NCBI RefSeq assembly: GCF_026343335.1
Contig: NZ_JAPELX010000001.1
Location: 1,240,001 to 1,304,000 of the forward strand
Source: Streptomyces sp. NBC_00078
GTDB taxonomy: Bacteria; Actinomycetota; Actinomycetes; Streptomycetales; Streptomycetaceae
Length of the DNA: 64,000 nt
Direction of reading: 5' to 3'
Of the stretch, positions 55,215 to 64,000 are shown piece after piece; position 1 is the first letter of the stretch, and the number at the start of each line of letters is the position of its first letter. Under the pieces are notes generated by a model. It saw only the letters and a list, made by a program, of their open reading frames with translations, was not told the origin of the DNA and did not search any database. The position numbers and the translations under genes were made by a program.

Positions 55215-56564
55215 ATGACTTCCACGCCGAGTCGAGCGTTGGCCAACTACCCCAACAGGTTCGACCCCGCAGCGCTCGGTGAACTGCCTGAGCGATTGCA
55301 GTCCACCGTCAAGCGGCGAAGCAACGTGCTGGGCCCTGGTTACGCGCTGAACTACCGGGAGCCGGTCGAGTTCGTCTCCGGTCGAGGCGCTCACCTGTTC
55401 GACCGGGACGGCAACGACTACCTTGACGCCTACAACAATGTGCCGTGCGTCGGTCACGCACACCCGCACGTTGTCGAGGCCGTGTCCCGCCAGATGGCGG
55501 CGGTCAACACCAACACGCGCTATGTGCAGGAATCACTCGTCGACTACGCCGAGCGCCTTCTCGCAACCATGCCCGAAGCGCTCTCGAGGGTCAGCTTCGC
55601 GTGCAGCGGGTCGGAGGCGAACGACCTGGCCATGCGCGTGGCTCGCTTCCACACGGGCGGCGAGGGAATCGTAGTGACTCGCTGGGCTTACCACGGTCTC
55701 ACTCGCGAGGTTGCGAGCTTCTCGCCGACGCTCGGCGCGGGGTCACCGCTCGGGCCGAATGTGCGGCTCATCAATGCTCCTGATCCGCGACTCGTCCCGC
55801 CGGGCTCATCGCTTCCCGACTACATGCGAAGCCAGGTGCGTGGCGCGATCAACGACCTCGAGCGCCACGGCTACAGGCTTGCGGCGCTGATCACCGACTG
55901 TGCGCACTCAAGCGATGGCATCTTCACCGATCCCGTCGGTTACCTGCGCGACATGGTCGAGGAGGTGCACGCCGCGGGTGGCGTCTACATCGCCGACGAG
56001 GTCCAGTCGGGATTCGCTCGGCTCGGCGAGTCGATGTGGGGGTTCAGCCGCCATGGGGTGCTTCCGGACATCGTCACGATGGGCAAGCCCATGGGCAACG
56101 GCATGCCGATCTCCGGCGTGGTGTTCAGGCCCGAGGTGTGCGAAGAGTTCGGGCGGAATGTTCGTTACTTCAACACCTTTGCGGGCAGTTCGATCGCGGT
56201 TGCCGCCGGTGCCGCGGTTCTGGACGTCTTCGAAGCGGAGAGCGTGCAGCAGCGAGTTCTCGACAACGGCAGGGCGCTTCGAGCCGGCCTTGAGGAGATC
56301 ACTCGCGAGTCTCCCTACGTCGCGGAGGTCCGCGGCAGTGGTCTGTACGTGGGCGTCGAACTCGTGAAGGACCGGGAGTCGCTGGAGCCCGATCGTGTCC
56401 GCGCTGACCACGTCATCAACGACATGCGCGAGCGTCGGGTCCTCATCAGCGGCACCGGGGAAGCCGTCAATGTACTCAAGATCCGACCGCCGCTGGCCTT
56501 CGACTCGGCCGACGTGACGCGATTCCTCGAGACCTTCGCTCAGATCGCCGCGACGCGCCTGTAG
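55215..56564 (+). CDS. Class III aminotransferase-fold enzyme, probable phospho-lyase
   Basis: The 449-residue PLP protein resembles the AGXT2L group (ethanolamine-phosphate and 5-phosphohydroxy-lysine phospho-lyases) more than ordinary transaminases. YLDAYNNVPCVGHAHPHVVEAVSRQMAAVNTNTRYVQESLVDYAERL follows the animal enzymes' N-N-V-x-x-V-G-H-x-H-P and L/V-N-T-N-x-R-Y patterns closely. VSFACSGSEANDLAMRVAR, VYIADEVQSGFARLG and TMGKPMGNGMPISG (PLP lysine) complete the fold. AAGGAAGGGG suits the ATG at 55215. The next gene, 27 bases on, encodes a kinase that could make the phosphorylated substrate. Confidence 0.82.
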   Translation: MTSTPSRALANYPNRFDPAALGELPERLQSTVKRRSNVLGPGYALNYREPVEFVSGRGAHLFDRDGNDYLDAYNNVPCVGHAHPHVVEAVSRQMAAVNTNTRYVQESLVDYAERLLATMPEALSRVSFACSGSEANDLAMRVARFHTGGEGIVVTRWAYHGLTREVASFSPTLGAGSPLGPNVRLINAPDPRLVPPGSSLPDYMRSQVRGAINDLERHGYRLAALITDCAHSSDGIFTDPVGYLRDMVEEVHAAGGVYIADEVQSGFARLGESMWGFSRHGVLPDIVTMGKPMGNGMPISGVVFRPEVCEEFGRNVRYFNTFAGSSIAVAAGAAVLDVFEAESVQQRVLDNGRALRAGLEEITRESPYVAEVRGSGLYVGVELVKDRESLEPDRVRADHVINDMRERRVLISGTGEAVNVLKIRPPLAFDSADVTRFLETFAQIAATRL

Positions 56565-56591
56565 CAGGCCGAAAGCCGAAGGGACCGAACG

Positions 56592-57671
56592 GTGAACACC
56601 TCGCCCCCCGCACGTATCGCCCAGCAGTTGTTCAAGGAGAGCGGCCTGGCCTCGTCCCACGAGCCCATCGTGACGAACGTGGTGGACGCCCTCCTCGCCC
56701 GGCACTACCGGCTGAGCGGACATCTCGAGCGGCTGGCAACCGAGAAAGACGATACGTTCCGGCTGCGGACCGGCACAGCCGACCATCTCGTCAAGGTTTC
56801 CCCGCCCGACGAGGCGGTCGCTGTCGTAGCTCTGCAGACCGCTGTGATGCGCCACCTCGAAACCGAGGCTCCTCATCTCCCCGTCCAGCGGGTCAAGGAG
56901 ACCACCGAGGGCAGCGACAACGTACCGATCGAGACGAAAGACGGCGGGGTTCGAGTCCTGCGCGTCTTCGACTTCGTCGAAGGTGCCGTCCTGGCGCGGA
57001 CGAACCCCGATCCCCACCAGCTCGCCAAGGCCGGGCAGATGCTCGGGCGAGTGGATCTGGCTCTGCGGTCGTTCAGGCATCCAGCGGACGAGCGGCGCCT
57101 GGTGTGGGACCTTCGACACTTCGACGAGTTGCGGGAGCTCATCGAGTACACGCCCAGCGCCGCGCACCGTCGGCTGGCACAGGAAGTGTTCCGCCTCTTT
57201 CACGAGGCCATTGTTCCGAGGCTGGGTGATCTCGAGACCCAAGTGATCCATGGTGACTACAGCCCCTACAACGTCCTGGTGGATCCGGGGACGGACAGCT
57301 TCGTCACAGGAGTAATCGACTTCGGTGACAGCATGCGCAGTGCTTTGATCTTCGATCCTGCTGTGTCTCTCGCGAACCTTCTCGGCCGGACTCCGTTGGA
57401 TCCCTGGCGTGAGGCATGCAGCTTCGTCGCGGGATACGAGCGGGCCCGGCCGATCAAGGACTCCGAACTCCCGCTCCTGCCTGTCGCCGCGCTGGCACGC
57501 CTCACACTTCGCGCGCTGGTCACCCATTGGCGCGCGGAACGAGTGCCGGAGCGTCGCGACTACCTGCTCGAGCACGCCAGAGACGACTGGGTCAACGTGG
57601 AGCGGGCCATGGCCGTCGCCCTGGAGGAGGTCGTGGCCCGCTTGCTGAGCACCCGCCATAGCAGGCCTTGA
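56592..57671 (+). CDS. APH-type kinase, hydroxylysine-kinase-like
   Basis: The 359-residue protein has the aminoglycoside phosphotransferase fold. VIHGDYSPYNVLVDPGTDSFVTGVIDFGDSMRSALIFDPAVSLANLL contains the catalytic H-G-D-x-x-x-x-N and the metal-binding D-F-G-D, and its form is closest to the hydroxylysine kinase/AGPHD1 branch. The N-terminal lobe (YRLSGHLERLATEKDDTFRLRTGTADHLVKVS) binds ATP. GTG start at 56592. In animals hydroxylysine kinase and its phospho-lyase act in sequence, and in many bacteria the two domains are fused; here they are adjacent genes, likely one pathway for a hydroxylated amino acid or amino alcohol. Confidence 0.82.
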   Translation: MNTSPPARIAQQLFKESGLASSHEPIVTNVVDALLARHYRLSGHLERLATEKDDTFRLRTGTADHLVKVSPPDEAVAVVALQTAVMRHLETEAPHLPVQRVKETTEGSDNVPIETKDGGVRVLRVFDFVEGAVLARTNPDPHQLAKAGQMLGRVDLALRSFRHPADERRLVWDLRHFDELRELIEYTPSAAHRRLAQEVFRLFHEAIVPRLGDLETQVIHGDYSPYNVLVDPGTDSFVTGVIDFGDSMRSALIFDPAVSLANLLGRTPLDPWREACSFVAGYERARPIKDSELPLLPVAALARLTLRALVTHWRAERVPERRDYLLEHARDDWVNVERAMAVALEEVVARLLSTRHSRP

Positions 57672-57804
57672 GCGGCGCCCCTGAGGCGACACTCGCCGGC
57701 GTCCGACACAGCCGACCCGCTCACACTCGACGAGATCGTCACCCGGCAGCCGCATCGTCCGAACCCCGGCTTTCCCACCAGTAGCCAGATGTGAGGCGAA
57801 CACC

Positions 57805-58470
57805 ATGCGAGAGATCGTCACCTTCGACGCGTATGCGACTCTGATCAACTTCGAGCTCGGCCCCACGACCCTGAAGGTCATCGAGGACCGGCTCGATCTG
57901 GACAACCTGGATGTCGACGAGTTCCTCGACGACTTCCGTGTCATGCGCTTCCAGGCCGTCCTGGAGGCCTACCGCCCCTACCACGAGATCCTGCACTCCA
58001 GCCTGCGCAACGCCATGCGCTTGCACGGCCTGGAGTACCGCGAGTCCGACGGCGACGCCCTGGTCGAGGCCGTCCCCGCCTTCGGTCCCTTCCCCGAAGT
58101 GCCGGACGCCCTGCGCGCGCTGAAGACCAAGTACGAGATTGCGATCATCTCCAACACGGACGACAACCTGATCGCGCGGAACGTCGAGAACATCGGCGTG
58201 GAATTCGACTACGTCATCACCGCCCAGCAGGCCGGCGCCTACAAGCCGGACCGCCAGACCTTCGAGCACGCGTACAAGACCATGGGCGTCGAACCCGCGC
58301 AGGTCATCCACGTCGCTCAGGGCTGGGAGTACGACCACATCCCGACCCGCGACCTCGGCCTGAAGCGCCGGGTGTGGATCAACCGCTACGGCCGCCTGGG
58401 CAGCTCCGACTACCAGCCGTACGACGAGCTGCCCGACCTGTCGGGCCTGCCGAAGCTCCTCGGCTGCTGA
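57805..58470 (+). CDS. HAD hydrolase, haloacid dehalogenase type II-like
   Basis: The 221-residue protein is a HAD hydrolase with nucleophile Asp8 in IVTFDAYATLINFELG, motif II IAIISNTDDNL, motif III lysine in AGAYKPDRQTFEHA, and motif IV HVAQGWEYDHIPTRDLGLKRRVWINR. DAYATL is close to the DAYGTL of L-2-haloacid dehalogenases. It shares the overall plan of the HAD gene at 33694 but is clearly divergent, so it is a separate paralogue. It follows the kinase gene by 133 bases and may belong to the same transcript. The substrate is unknown. Confidence 0.82.
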   Translation: MREIVTFDAYATLINFELGPTTLKVIEDRLDLDNLDVDEFLDDFRVMRFQAVLEAYRPYHEILHSSLRNAMRLHGLEYRESDGDALVEAVPAFGPFPEVPDALRALKTKYEIAIISNTDDNLIARNVENIGVEFDYVITAQQAGAYKPDRQTFEHAYKTMGVEPAQVIHVAQGWEYDHIPTRDLGLKRRVWINRYGRLGSSDYQPYDELPDLSGLPKLLGC

Positions 58471-58688
58471 CCAACGGCCCACCAGCGAAACAGGACAGAG
58501 AACACAGAGCCGAGCGCCGCGAACCCGCCTCCAGCGGCCACGAGGTTCTCCCCTGAGAGGAGCAGGTGGATTTCAACAGAAGAACAGGCGAGTAGAGGAT
58601 CAGCGTCTTCGCCGACGCCCCCGGGGAGTCGGCAAGTCCGGTAGAGACCGCAGGTTCGAGTTGCGCATGGTCTCGCTAGGGTCATGAG

Positions 58689-59861
58689 GTGAGCAGCATC
58701 AACCCCACACCACGCGACTACAACAAGGCACATGTCCTTGACGTGGTTCTCTCCCATGCGCCGTTGACCCGGAACAAGCTCATCGAGCTCACAGGGTTGA
58801 GCAAGGCGACGGTGTCGCGGGCCGTCGAGGAACTGCGCTCGGACGGGTTCGTCGTGGACGGGGGCGTCGACGCCATCGTCGGGCGTGGCCGTCCGTCGAC
58901 GTACCTCGATGTACCCGAGTCGGCCGGACACGTCGTGGGCGTCGGCTTCGGCGCCGTGACCACCGGCGTGCTGGTCACCGACCTACGCGGCCGTGAGATC
59001 GGACACGTTATCGTTCCGACGGTCGAGCACCACGACGTCCCCGCAGCGGGCCGGTGGCTGGTCGACCTGATCGCGCAGACCAGCGCATCCGCGCGAGGGC
59101 CACTGCGCCAGGTCGTCGTGGCACTGCCCGCCCATGTCCGCGACGGCGCCGAGGTCTTCCGGCCTGCCGATCCGATGAAGATCTTCTCCGGCAGAGACCT
59201 CCACCGAACCGTTGAAAAGCTCGTCGATGCTCCAGTGACCTTCGACAGTGACGCGAACGCGTCCTTGCTCCAGGTGCTCACGGACGACGCAAGCATCCAT
59301 AACGCTGCCCTGTTCAGCGTCAGCAGCACCCTGAATTTCGCCACCTGCAGGGACCAGGAACTGGCCCGGGGACGTACTCCTGCGTTCGGCGACATCGGTT
59401 CCCTGTCGTCGGGCATCAATGACCGCACCCTCAACGGGCTGCTGAGCACCGCAGGGCTTGTGAAGCTCGCTCGTGAACACGGACTGGACATCGAACGCGT
59501 CGAGGACCTGTGGCTGGCGCCTCAGGACCATCGAGGCCGTGCGGAGATACTCAAGGCGTTCACGACGGCGGTCACGACCGCGGTGAGCATCGTCGCCGTG
59601 ACACTCGATCCCGAGTCCGTCTACTTCGTCGGCCGGTTGCGCCCGTTGGTGGAGGAGGTGCTCCCCGAGGTACGCAAGCGACTCGCACAGAACTTGCCGG
59701 CCGTCCCCCGGATCACGACCGTCTCCCAGGTTCTGGGACTCTCGGTAGCACGCGGCGCGGTGCACGCCTGCCTGGCCATGACCCACAACCGCCTACGGCA
59801 CGCGCTGCTCAAGGCACGCAGTCAGGGACCGCGGCAGGAGCAAGCTGCGCCGGCATTCTGA
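58689..59861 (+). CDS. ROK-family transcriptional regulator
   Basis: The 390-residue protein couples a MarR-like helix-turn-helix (HVLDVVLSHAPLTRNKLIELTGLSKATVSRAVEELRSDGFVV) to a ROK domain. The ROK part has VVGVGFGAVTTGVLVTDLRG and VTFDSDANASLLQ, but the usual G-x-G-x-G and the ExGH plus C-x-C-G-x-x-G-C zinc motif are not visible, so kinase activity and classical sugar binding are doubtful. It probably regulates a neighbouring operon in response to a small ligand. GTG start at 58689; no strong ribosome binding site is seen. Confidence 0.8.
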   Translation: MSSINPTPRDYNKAHVLDVVLSHAPLTRNKLIELTGLSKATVSRAVEELRSDGFVVDGGVDAIVGRGRPSTYLDVPESAGHVVGVGFGAVTTGVLVTDLRGREIGHVIVPTVEHHDVPAAGRWLVDLIAQTSASARGPLRQVVVALPAHVRDGAEVFRPADPMKIFSGRDLHRTVEKLVDAPVTFDSDANASLLQVLTDDASIHNAALFSVSSTLNFATCRDQELARGRTPAFGDIGSLSSGINDRTLNGLLSTAGLVKLAREHGLDIERVEDLWLAPQDHRGRAEILKAFTTAVTTAVSIVAVTLDPESVYFVGRLRPLVEEVLPEVRKRLAQNLPAVPRITTVSQVLGLSVARGAVHACLAMTHNRLRHALLKARSQGPRQEQAAPAF

Positions 59862-59992
59862 TCCGGACCGAGAGCATGAGGAACGAGAGCGCCGTCGCAA
59901 CAAGTGGAACAGGTCGCCTCATCACCTACGGAATCCAAGCCCAACCGGCGCACTTCCTGACGCATCGCCCGGCCGATTCGGCGTGCTCGGGA

Positions 59993-60400
59993 TCAAGTCA
60001 GGGTCTGGTGGCGGGCCCAGCATCGGGCATGCTGGGCGACGATCTCGCCGCCGGAGGCGAGCACGACGACCTGCTCGCTGTCGGTCAGCACGGTGACCTG
60101 GTGGCCGATCGCGGCGAGACCGGCGGAGTAGTCGCAGGTGTCGACGCGGACATAGTCGTCCCGGCCCATCCTGGGTCGAAAACCGCCACCAGGTCGGCGG
60201 GTCGACCGTGGGCAGGGTGAGCATCTGGGCCCGGTCCGCTTCCCACCGGTCGGCCGGACGGGCCCCGAGAGTGCGGTGGACACGCCGGTTGACGACCTTC
60301 AGCCATGCCTGCAACTGGGTGCTGAAGTCGTCCGGTCCGCTGAAGTGCCGTCCGGGCAGAAACGACGTCACCAGGTCGCCGTTCGCCAGACAGGGAACGG
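59993..60400 (-). pseudogene. IS21-family transposase (IstA) remnant
   Basis: On the minus strand LANGDLVTSFLPGRHFSGPDDFSTQLQAWLKVVNRRVHRTLGARPADRWEADRAQMLTLP is the end of the IstA catalytic core. After a shift near 60,185, DDYVRVDTCDYSAGLAAIGHQVTVL and RCWARHQTLT follow, then a stop where the family reads on (TLTDP). The DDE residues upstream are missing. It is a dead fragment between the ROK gene and the binding-protein gene. Confidence 0.8.
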
Positions 60401-60820
60401 TATGCCACACCCCGGGCGATCTGCAGCGGCGGGTACGGAAGGTGGGCGGCAGCAGACAGGCACGGCAAAGCTCCGCGGAATTACGATACTTCTTCCATAC
60501 GGCATCTATAATGCGATGTTATTTCCTGGTAGACGCGCATTAAGGACCCAGAGAAAAGATCCCCCACGGTGGTGCCGCACCGCGAGTGTGACCGGAGTGA
60601 AACATGGAAGCACTTTCCGTCACCGATCATCACGCCCACAGTCGAAGTTTCGGCTACCTCAGATCAGGCTCGAACATGTCAACCGCCATCTCGTCGCCCG
60701 GCCTCAGCAGGCCGGAAGCGCGGGGGACACCGACTTGGTCAACGATGAAGCAGACATTCGTCGCATTCACGCGAACGAGCACCACGCCACCCCCGCACGC
60801 AGCCGCACAGGAGGCAGAAG
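60401..60820. promoter_or_regulatory. AT-richer upstream region of the binding-protein gene
   Basis: This 420-bp stretch has no convincing gene. A perfect -10 box TATAAT occurs at 60507-60512 within CGGCATCTATAATGCGATG, which is unusual in such GC-rich DNA, although the -35 region is weak. It would give a leader of about 300 bases for the binding-protein gene at 60821. Confidence 0.45.
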
Positions 60821-61915
60821 GTGACAGACGTCCGAGTCGACCGCAGAGCGTTCCTGCGTGGAGTCGGCGGAATTGCGGCAGGCGTCGCCGCGACCTCGCT
60901 CACCGCGTGCGAGACCCGTGCCGACCGGAATACCTCCAGGACCAGGAACCCCAAGCTGCTCGTCGTCCGCGACAGCGGCGGCTCTTATGGCGAGGCGAAC
61001 CGGAAGGCCATCTACGACCCGTTCACGAATGAGACCGGCATCCAGATCAATGTGGTGAACATCCTGCACGCGCACATGCTCACCCAGATGAAGGAGGGCC
61101 GCCCGCAGTTCGACGCCATGGACATCGACATGTCCAACTTGATGCGCTTCCAACAAGAAGGTGCCTCCGAGGAGCTGGACTACGACCGGCTGAAGAACGC
61201 CGAGAACGCGGGAATCGCCAAGCCCCTGCTCGCCTCCCACGGCGTCGGCAAGAACTACTGGGCCAGCGTCTTGGCGTACCGCACTGACGCCTTCGACGGG
61301 AAGAGGCCCGAAACCTGGGCGGACTTCTGGGACACCAGGGCATTTCCGGGCAGCCGCGCGCTGCAGAGCTCGATGGACGCGCCGGAGTTGGAGTTCGCCC
61401 TCATCGCCGACGGCGTACCACTCGACAAGCTGTATCCCCTCGACGTGGACCGTGCCTTCAAAGCCCTCGACGAGATCAAGGGCTCTGTGCGGACGTTCTG
61501 GGACAGCGGCCCTGTGCCGGGTGAACTGCTGAACCGCAAGGAGGTCGTTGCCTCCAGCGTCTGGAACGGCCGCCTCGGCGATCTGATCAAGCGCGGCGTC
61601 CCACTCGCGTACGCATGGAACGGCGCCCGCAGGCAGACCAACGGCTACGGAATTCCCAAAAGTGCCGCCAATCCCGACGCGGCCTACCGGCTCATCGATT
61701 TCGCCCTGCGGCCCGAGGTACAGGCCGACTTCGCCCGGATCTACCCCTCGGGCCCTGTTGTGCCGGCCGCCTACGGACATCTCTCCGAGGCCACCGCCAA
61801 GAACCTGCCGAGCACTCCCGGGCACCTGCTGTCCGGCTTCGACCTGGACATCGAGTGGTGGATCAAGAACCGGGACTCCGTGACGGAGCGCTGGCAGGAG
61901 TGGGTGCGCGCCTGA
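60821..61915 (+). CDS. Polyamine-type ABC transporter substrate-binding protein
   Basis: The 364-residue protein is a family 1 solute-binding protein of the PotD/PotF kind. It has a combined Tat and lipoprotein signal (VDRRAFLRGVGGIAAGVAATSLTACE, Cys near residue 31). LLVVRDSGGSYGEANRKAIYDPFTNETGIQINVV and YRTDAFDGKRPETWADFWDTRAFPGSRALQ are family blocks, and NGYGIPKSAANPDAAYRLIDFAL is the late conserved part. AGGAGGCAGAAG precedes the GTG. No permease or ATPase gene is next to it; the only related piece is the broken ATPase at 53.9-54.3 kb. Confidence 0.85.
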   Translation: MTDVRVDRRAFLRGVGGIAAGVAATSLTACETRADRNTSRTRNPKLLVVRDSGGSYGEANRKAIYDPFTNETGIQINVVNILHAHMLTQMKEGRPQFDAMDIDMSNLMRFQQEGASEELDYDRLKNAENAGIAKPLLASHGVGKNYWASVLAYRTDAFDGKRPETWADFWDTRAFPGSRALQSSMDAPELEFALIADGVPLDKLYPLDVDRAFKALDEIKGSVRTFWDSGPVPGELLNRKEVVASSVWNGRLGDLIKRGVPLAYAWNGARRQTNGYGIPKSAANPDAAYRLIDFALRPEVQADFARIYPSGPVVPAAYGHLSEATAKNLPSTPGHLLSGFDLDIEWWIKNRDSVTERWQEWVRA

Positions 61916-62146
61916 ACTCGACGCGCGTTCGCAACTCTGAGCAATGAGGCCTGGCGGTGTCTTCGCCGGCCACGGGAAGTGGCTGATGCTGCCGGGTCAG
62001 CGGGCCCACGAGCAGCACACGGCGACACTCCCGGGCCGCTTGGACTCGCACGGCTGCCGACCTCATGGCAGGAGGCGGGCGGTCAAGATCGACCGCTGCT
62101 AGTCTCAAATCTTATGCCCGGATGCGGCTGTGTGAGATAAAGAGAT

Positions 62147-64000
62147 ATGACCAGGTATTTTGGTCGCTTCCCGGCTTCCCGGCCCCGTACACGCAGCCGC
62201 TTGCGTCGCCGTTCGGCGGATGCCCCTCAGCAGCACGAGGGGTCCGGAGGCCGACGTTCGGGGCCGCGCTTCAGCTCCCCCAAGGTACGCAGCGTCGCGG
62301 GTCAGGTCTTCCTGCTACAGCTGGTCATCATGGTGCTCTTCGCCGCAGCCGCAGGAGTGGCACTCGTGATGCAGGCCCGCGACTCGACCATGCAGGAGGC
62401 CCGGCGTCTGACGTTCGGAGTCGCCGAGGGCTTCGCCCACGCCCCCGGAACACTGGCCGCCATGAAATCCAAGAACCCCAGTGCGCTGCTGCAGCCACGG
62501 GCGGAGGAAGCCCGGAAGAAGGCTGGTGTCGACTACATTGTCGCGTTCGATCCCCAGGGCTTCCGCTGGACCCATCCCGACCCGAAGCTGATCGGGAAGC
62601 AGATCTTCGCCCTCCGCGAGGGCCAGACCGTCGACAGACCCTTCACCCAGACCTTCGAGGGCAGTCTCGGCCTCTCCGTGGACTCGACGATCCCCGTCTA
62701 CGACACCGGCGGGAAGACCGTCGTGGGGTTCGTGGCAGTCGGGATCACGGTGGCCACCCTGAACGACGTAGTGCGAGAGCAATTTCCGAAGCTGCTCGGA
62801 TTCGCCGGCGGCGCGCTGGCGGTTGCCGCGGGTGGGACGGCATTGGTGTCCTGGCGGTTGCGGCGGCAGACCCACGGCCTGGATCCGTCCGAGATGACCC
62901 GTATGTACGAGCATCATGACGCGGTGTTGCACGCGGTACGGGAAGGAGTCCTGATCATCGGAGGTGACGGGCGGCTGCTGCTGGCCAACGACGAGGCGCG
63001 GCGACTGCTGGATCTGCCCGCGGATGCCGAGCAGCGCCGCGTCACCGATCTTGGCCTGGAGGCCGGCACCGCCGAACTGCTGGTTTCGGGCCGGACAGCC
63101 ACCGACGAGGTCCACCTGACCGGCGACCATCTGTTGGCGGTCAATATACGTCCGGTGGACCACCACGGCGGCGGGCAAGGCAGCGTGGCCACGCTGCGCG
63201 ACACCACGGAGCTGCGGGCATTGGCGGGCCGGGCAGAGGTGGCCAGGGAGCGTCTGCGCCTGTTGTACGAGGCAGGCGTGCGGATCGGCACCACGCTGGA
63301 TGTGGTGCGCACCGCCCAGGAACTGGCCGAGGTGGCGGTCCCCCGATTCGCCGACGTCGTCACCGTCGACCTGCAGAATCCGGTCCTGGAGGGTGATGAG
63401 CCAACCGGTTCGCACCTCGAGATGCGCCGCACGGCGGTTCACAGCGTCAAGGGGGCCTGGCCCCTGTTCCCGGTGGGCGAGCTGATCCACTTCGTGCCCG
63501 GCAACCCCGTGGCCCTGAGCCTCCAGCGCGGCCACCCCGTCCTCGATGCCGACCTGGCTGCCTCCCACGGCTGGCGAGCCCAGGACCCGGACCGCGCCCG
63601 GCGCATCCTGGATTCCGGCCTCCACTCCTTGATCACCGTGCCGCTCCAGGCCCGCGGTGTGATCCTGGGCATGGTCAACTTCTGGCGGGCGGAGCAGGAC
63701 GCCTTCGAAGAAGAGGACCGGGCCTTCGCCGAGGAGCTCGCCGCGCGGGCCGTGATGGCCATCGACAACGCCCGCCGCTACACCCGCGAGCACGCCCTGG
63801 CCGTAACCCTGCAGCGCAGCCTGTTGCCTCGCTCCGTGCCCGAGCAATCTGCCGTCGAGGTCGCCCACCGCTATCTTCCTGCCCGGGCCGGCGTGGGCGG
63901 TGACTGGTTCGATGTCATCCCGCTGCCCGGGGCCCGGGTCGCGCTGGTGGTCGGCGACGTCGTCGGCCACGGCCTGCACGCCGCGGCCACCATGGGCCGG
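62147..64000 (+). CDS. SpoIIE-family sensor phosphatase, partial at the window end
   Basis: The first 618 residues are visible; the frame is open at base 64000. The order is: Arg-rich cytoplasmic start (1-52), transmembrane helix (GQVFLLQLVIMVLFAAAAGVAL, 53-75), extracellular cache-like sensor (about 80-210, VDYIVAFDPQGFRWTHPDPKLIGK), second helix (215-238), PAS domain (about 255-365), GAF domain (about 370-545) and the start of the PP2C-type SpoIIE phosphatase (LQRSLLPRSVPEQ...GVGGDWFDVIPL, VGDVVGHG), with the first metal-binding Asp residues present. Such proteins dephosphorylate anti-sigma-factor antagonists. ATG at 62147 follows AAAGAG. Confidence 0.88.
   Translation, partial: MTRYFGRFPASRPRTRSRLRRRSADAPQQHEGSGGRRSGPRFSSPKVRSVAGQVFLLQLVIMVLFAAAAGVALVMQARDSTMQEARRLTFGVAEGFAHAPGTLAAMKSKNPSALLQPRAEEARKKAGVDYIVAFDPQGFRWTHPDPKLIGKQIFALREGQTVDRPFTQTFEGSLGLSVDSTIPVYDTGGKTVVGFVAVGITVATLNDVVREQFPKLLGFAGGALAVAAGGTALVSWRLRRQTHGLDPSEMTRMYEHHDAVLHAVREGVLIIGGDGRLLLANDEARRLLDLPADAEQRRVTDLGLEAGTAELLVSGRTATDEVHLTGDHLLAVNIRPVDHHGGGQGSVATLRDTTELRALAGRAEVARERLRLLYEAGVRIGTTLDVVRTAQELAEVAVPRFADVVTVDLQNPVLEGDEPTGSHLEMRRTAVHSVKGAWPLFPVGELIHFVPGNPVALSLQRGHPVLDADLAASHGWRAQDPDRARRILDSGLHSLITVPLQARGVILGMVNFWRAEQDAFEEEDRAFAEELAARAVMAIDNARRYTREHALAVTLQRSLLPRSVPEQSAVEVAHRYLPARAGVGGDWFDVIPLPGARVALVVGDVVGHGLHAAATMGR

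Overview
The window is high-GC actinobacterial chromosome, most probably Streptomyces. Supporting signs are third-position G/C bias, frequent GTG starts, Tat signal peptides, a divergent EF-Tu of the tuf3 kind, a SpoIIE-type multidomain phosphatase, a ricin-domain membrane protein, and a short intergenic repeat often seen in Streptomyces. No rRNA, tRNA or CRISPR array was recognised.

The left part (1-18,850) is orderly and looks like ordinary chromosome. It holds an RDD membrane protein end, gamma carbonic anhydrase, DedA protein, a secreted esterase/GH3 beta-glucosidase operon with a good promoter, a ricin-domain protein, a DUF4442 thioesterase-like protein, two secreted or membrane proteins, a spermidine-synthase-like protein, EF-Tu3, an AlkD-like protein, a VTT membrane protein, a sugar-type oxidoreductase/PmoA pair and UppP. 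Small scars (an HxlR/cupin fragment pair at 15.05-15.5 kb) already appear here.

From about 19 to 26.5 kb the sequence is a scrapyard: MazG-like remnant, truncated zinc-ribbon protein, a Tn3-family transposase with frameshift, stop and missing catalytic domain, an intact DEDD exonuclease, a broken PhyH-type dioxygenase, an intact class III aminotransferase, and SDR and MFS genes whose N-termini are both lost at one junction near 25,657.

From 26.7 to 61.9 kb lies an accessory catabolic region for amino acids, amines and small acid sugars, separated by decayed DNA and transposase scraps. Its modules are: (a) homoserine dehydrogenase-like plus aldehyde dehydrogenase; (b) a minus-strand operon HAD - broken RidA - broken SDR - FAD amine oxidase - MTOX-like oxidase; (c) a FadR-type GntR regulator; (d) a plus-strand operon RidA - D-threonine-aldolase-like PLP enzyme - SDR, followed by an amino-acid ABC transporter, aldehyde dehydrogenase and Lrp regulator; (e) LysR - DUF1537 acid-sugar kinase - PdxA2-like dehydrogenase - TIM-barrel protein; (f) two tandem MTOX-like oxidases and a broken polyamine-type ABC ATPase; (g) a class III aminotransferase-fold phospho-lyase plus an APH-type kinase, HAD hydrolase and ROK regulator; (h) an orphan polyamine-type binding protein.

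The most informative signals are a palindrome (TGGTCGA-N3-TCGACCA and close variants) found in front of modules b, c and d, which suggests one GntR regulon; a decayed second copy of the RidA...SDR module; a near-identical 435-bp duplication of the Lrp regulator in which one copy has a one-base deletion; and the kinase/phospho-lyase pair. The window ends inside a SpoIIE-family sensor phosphatase.
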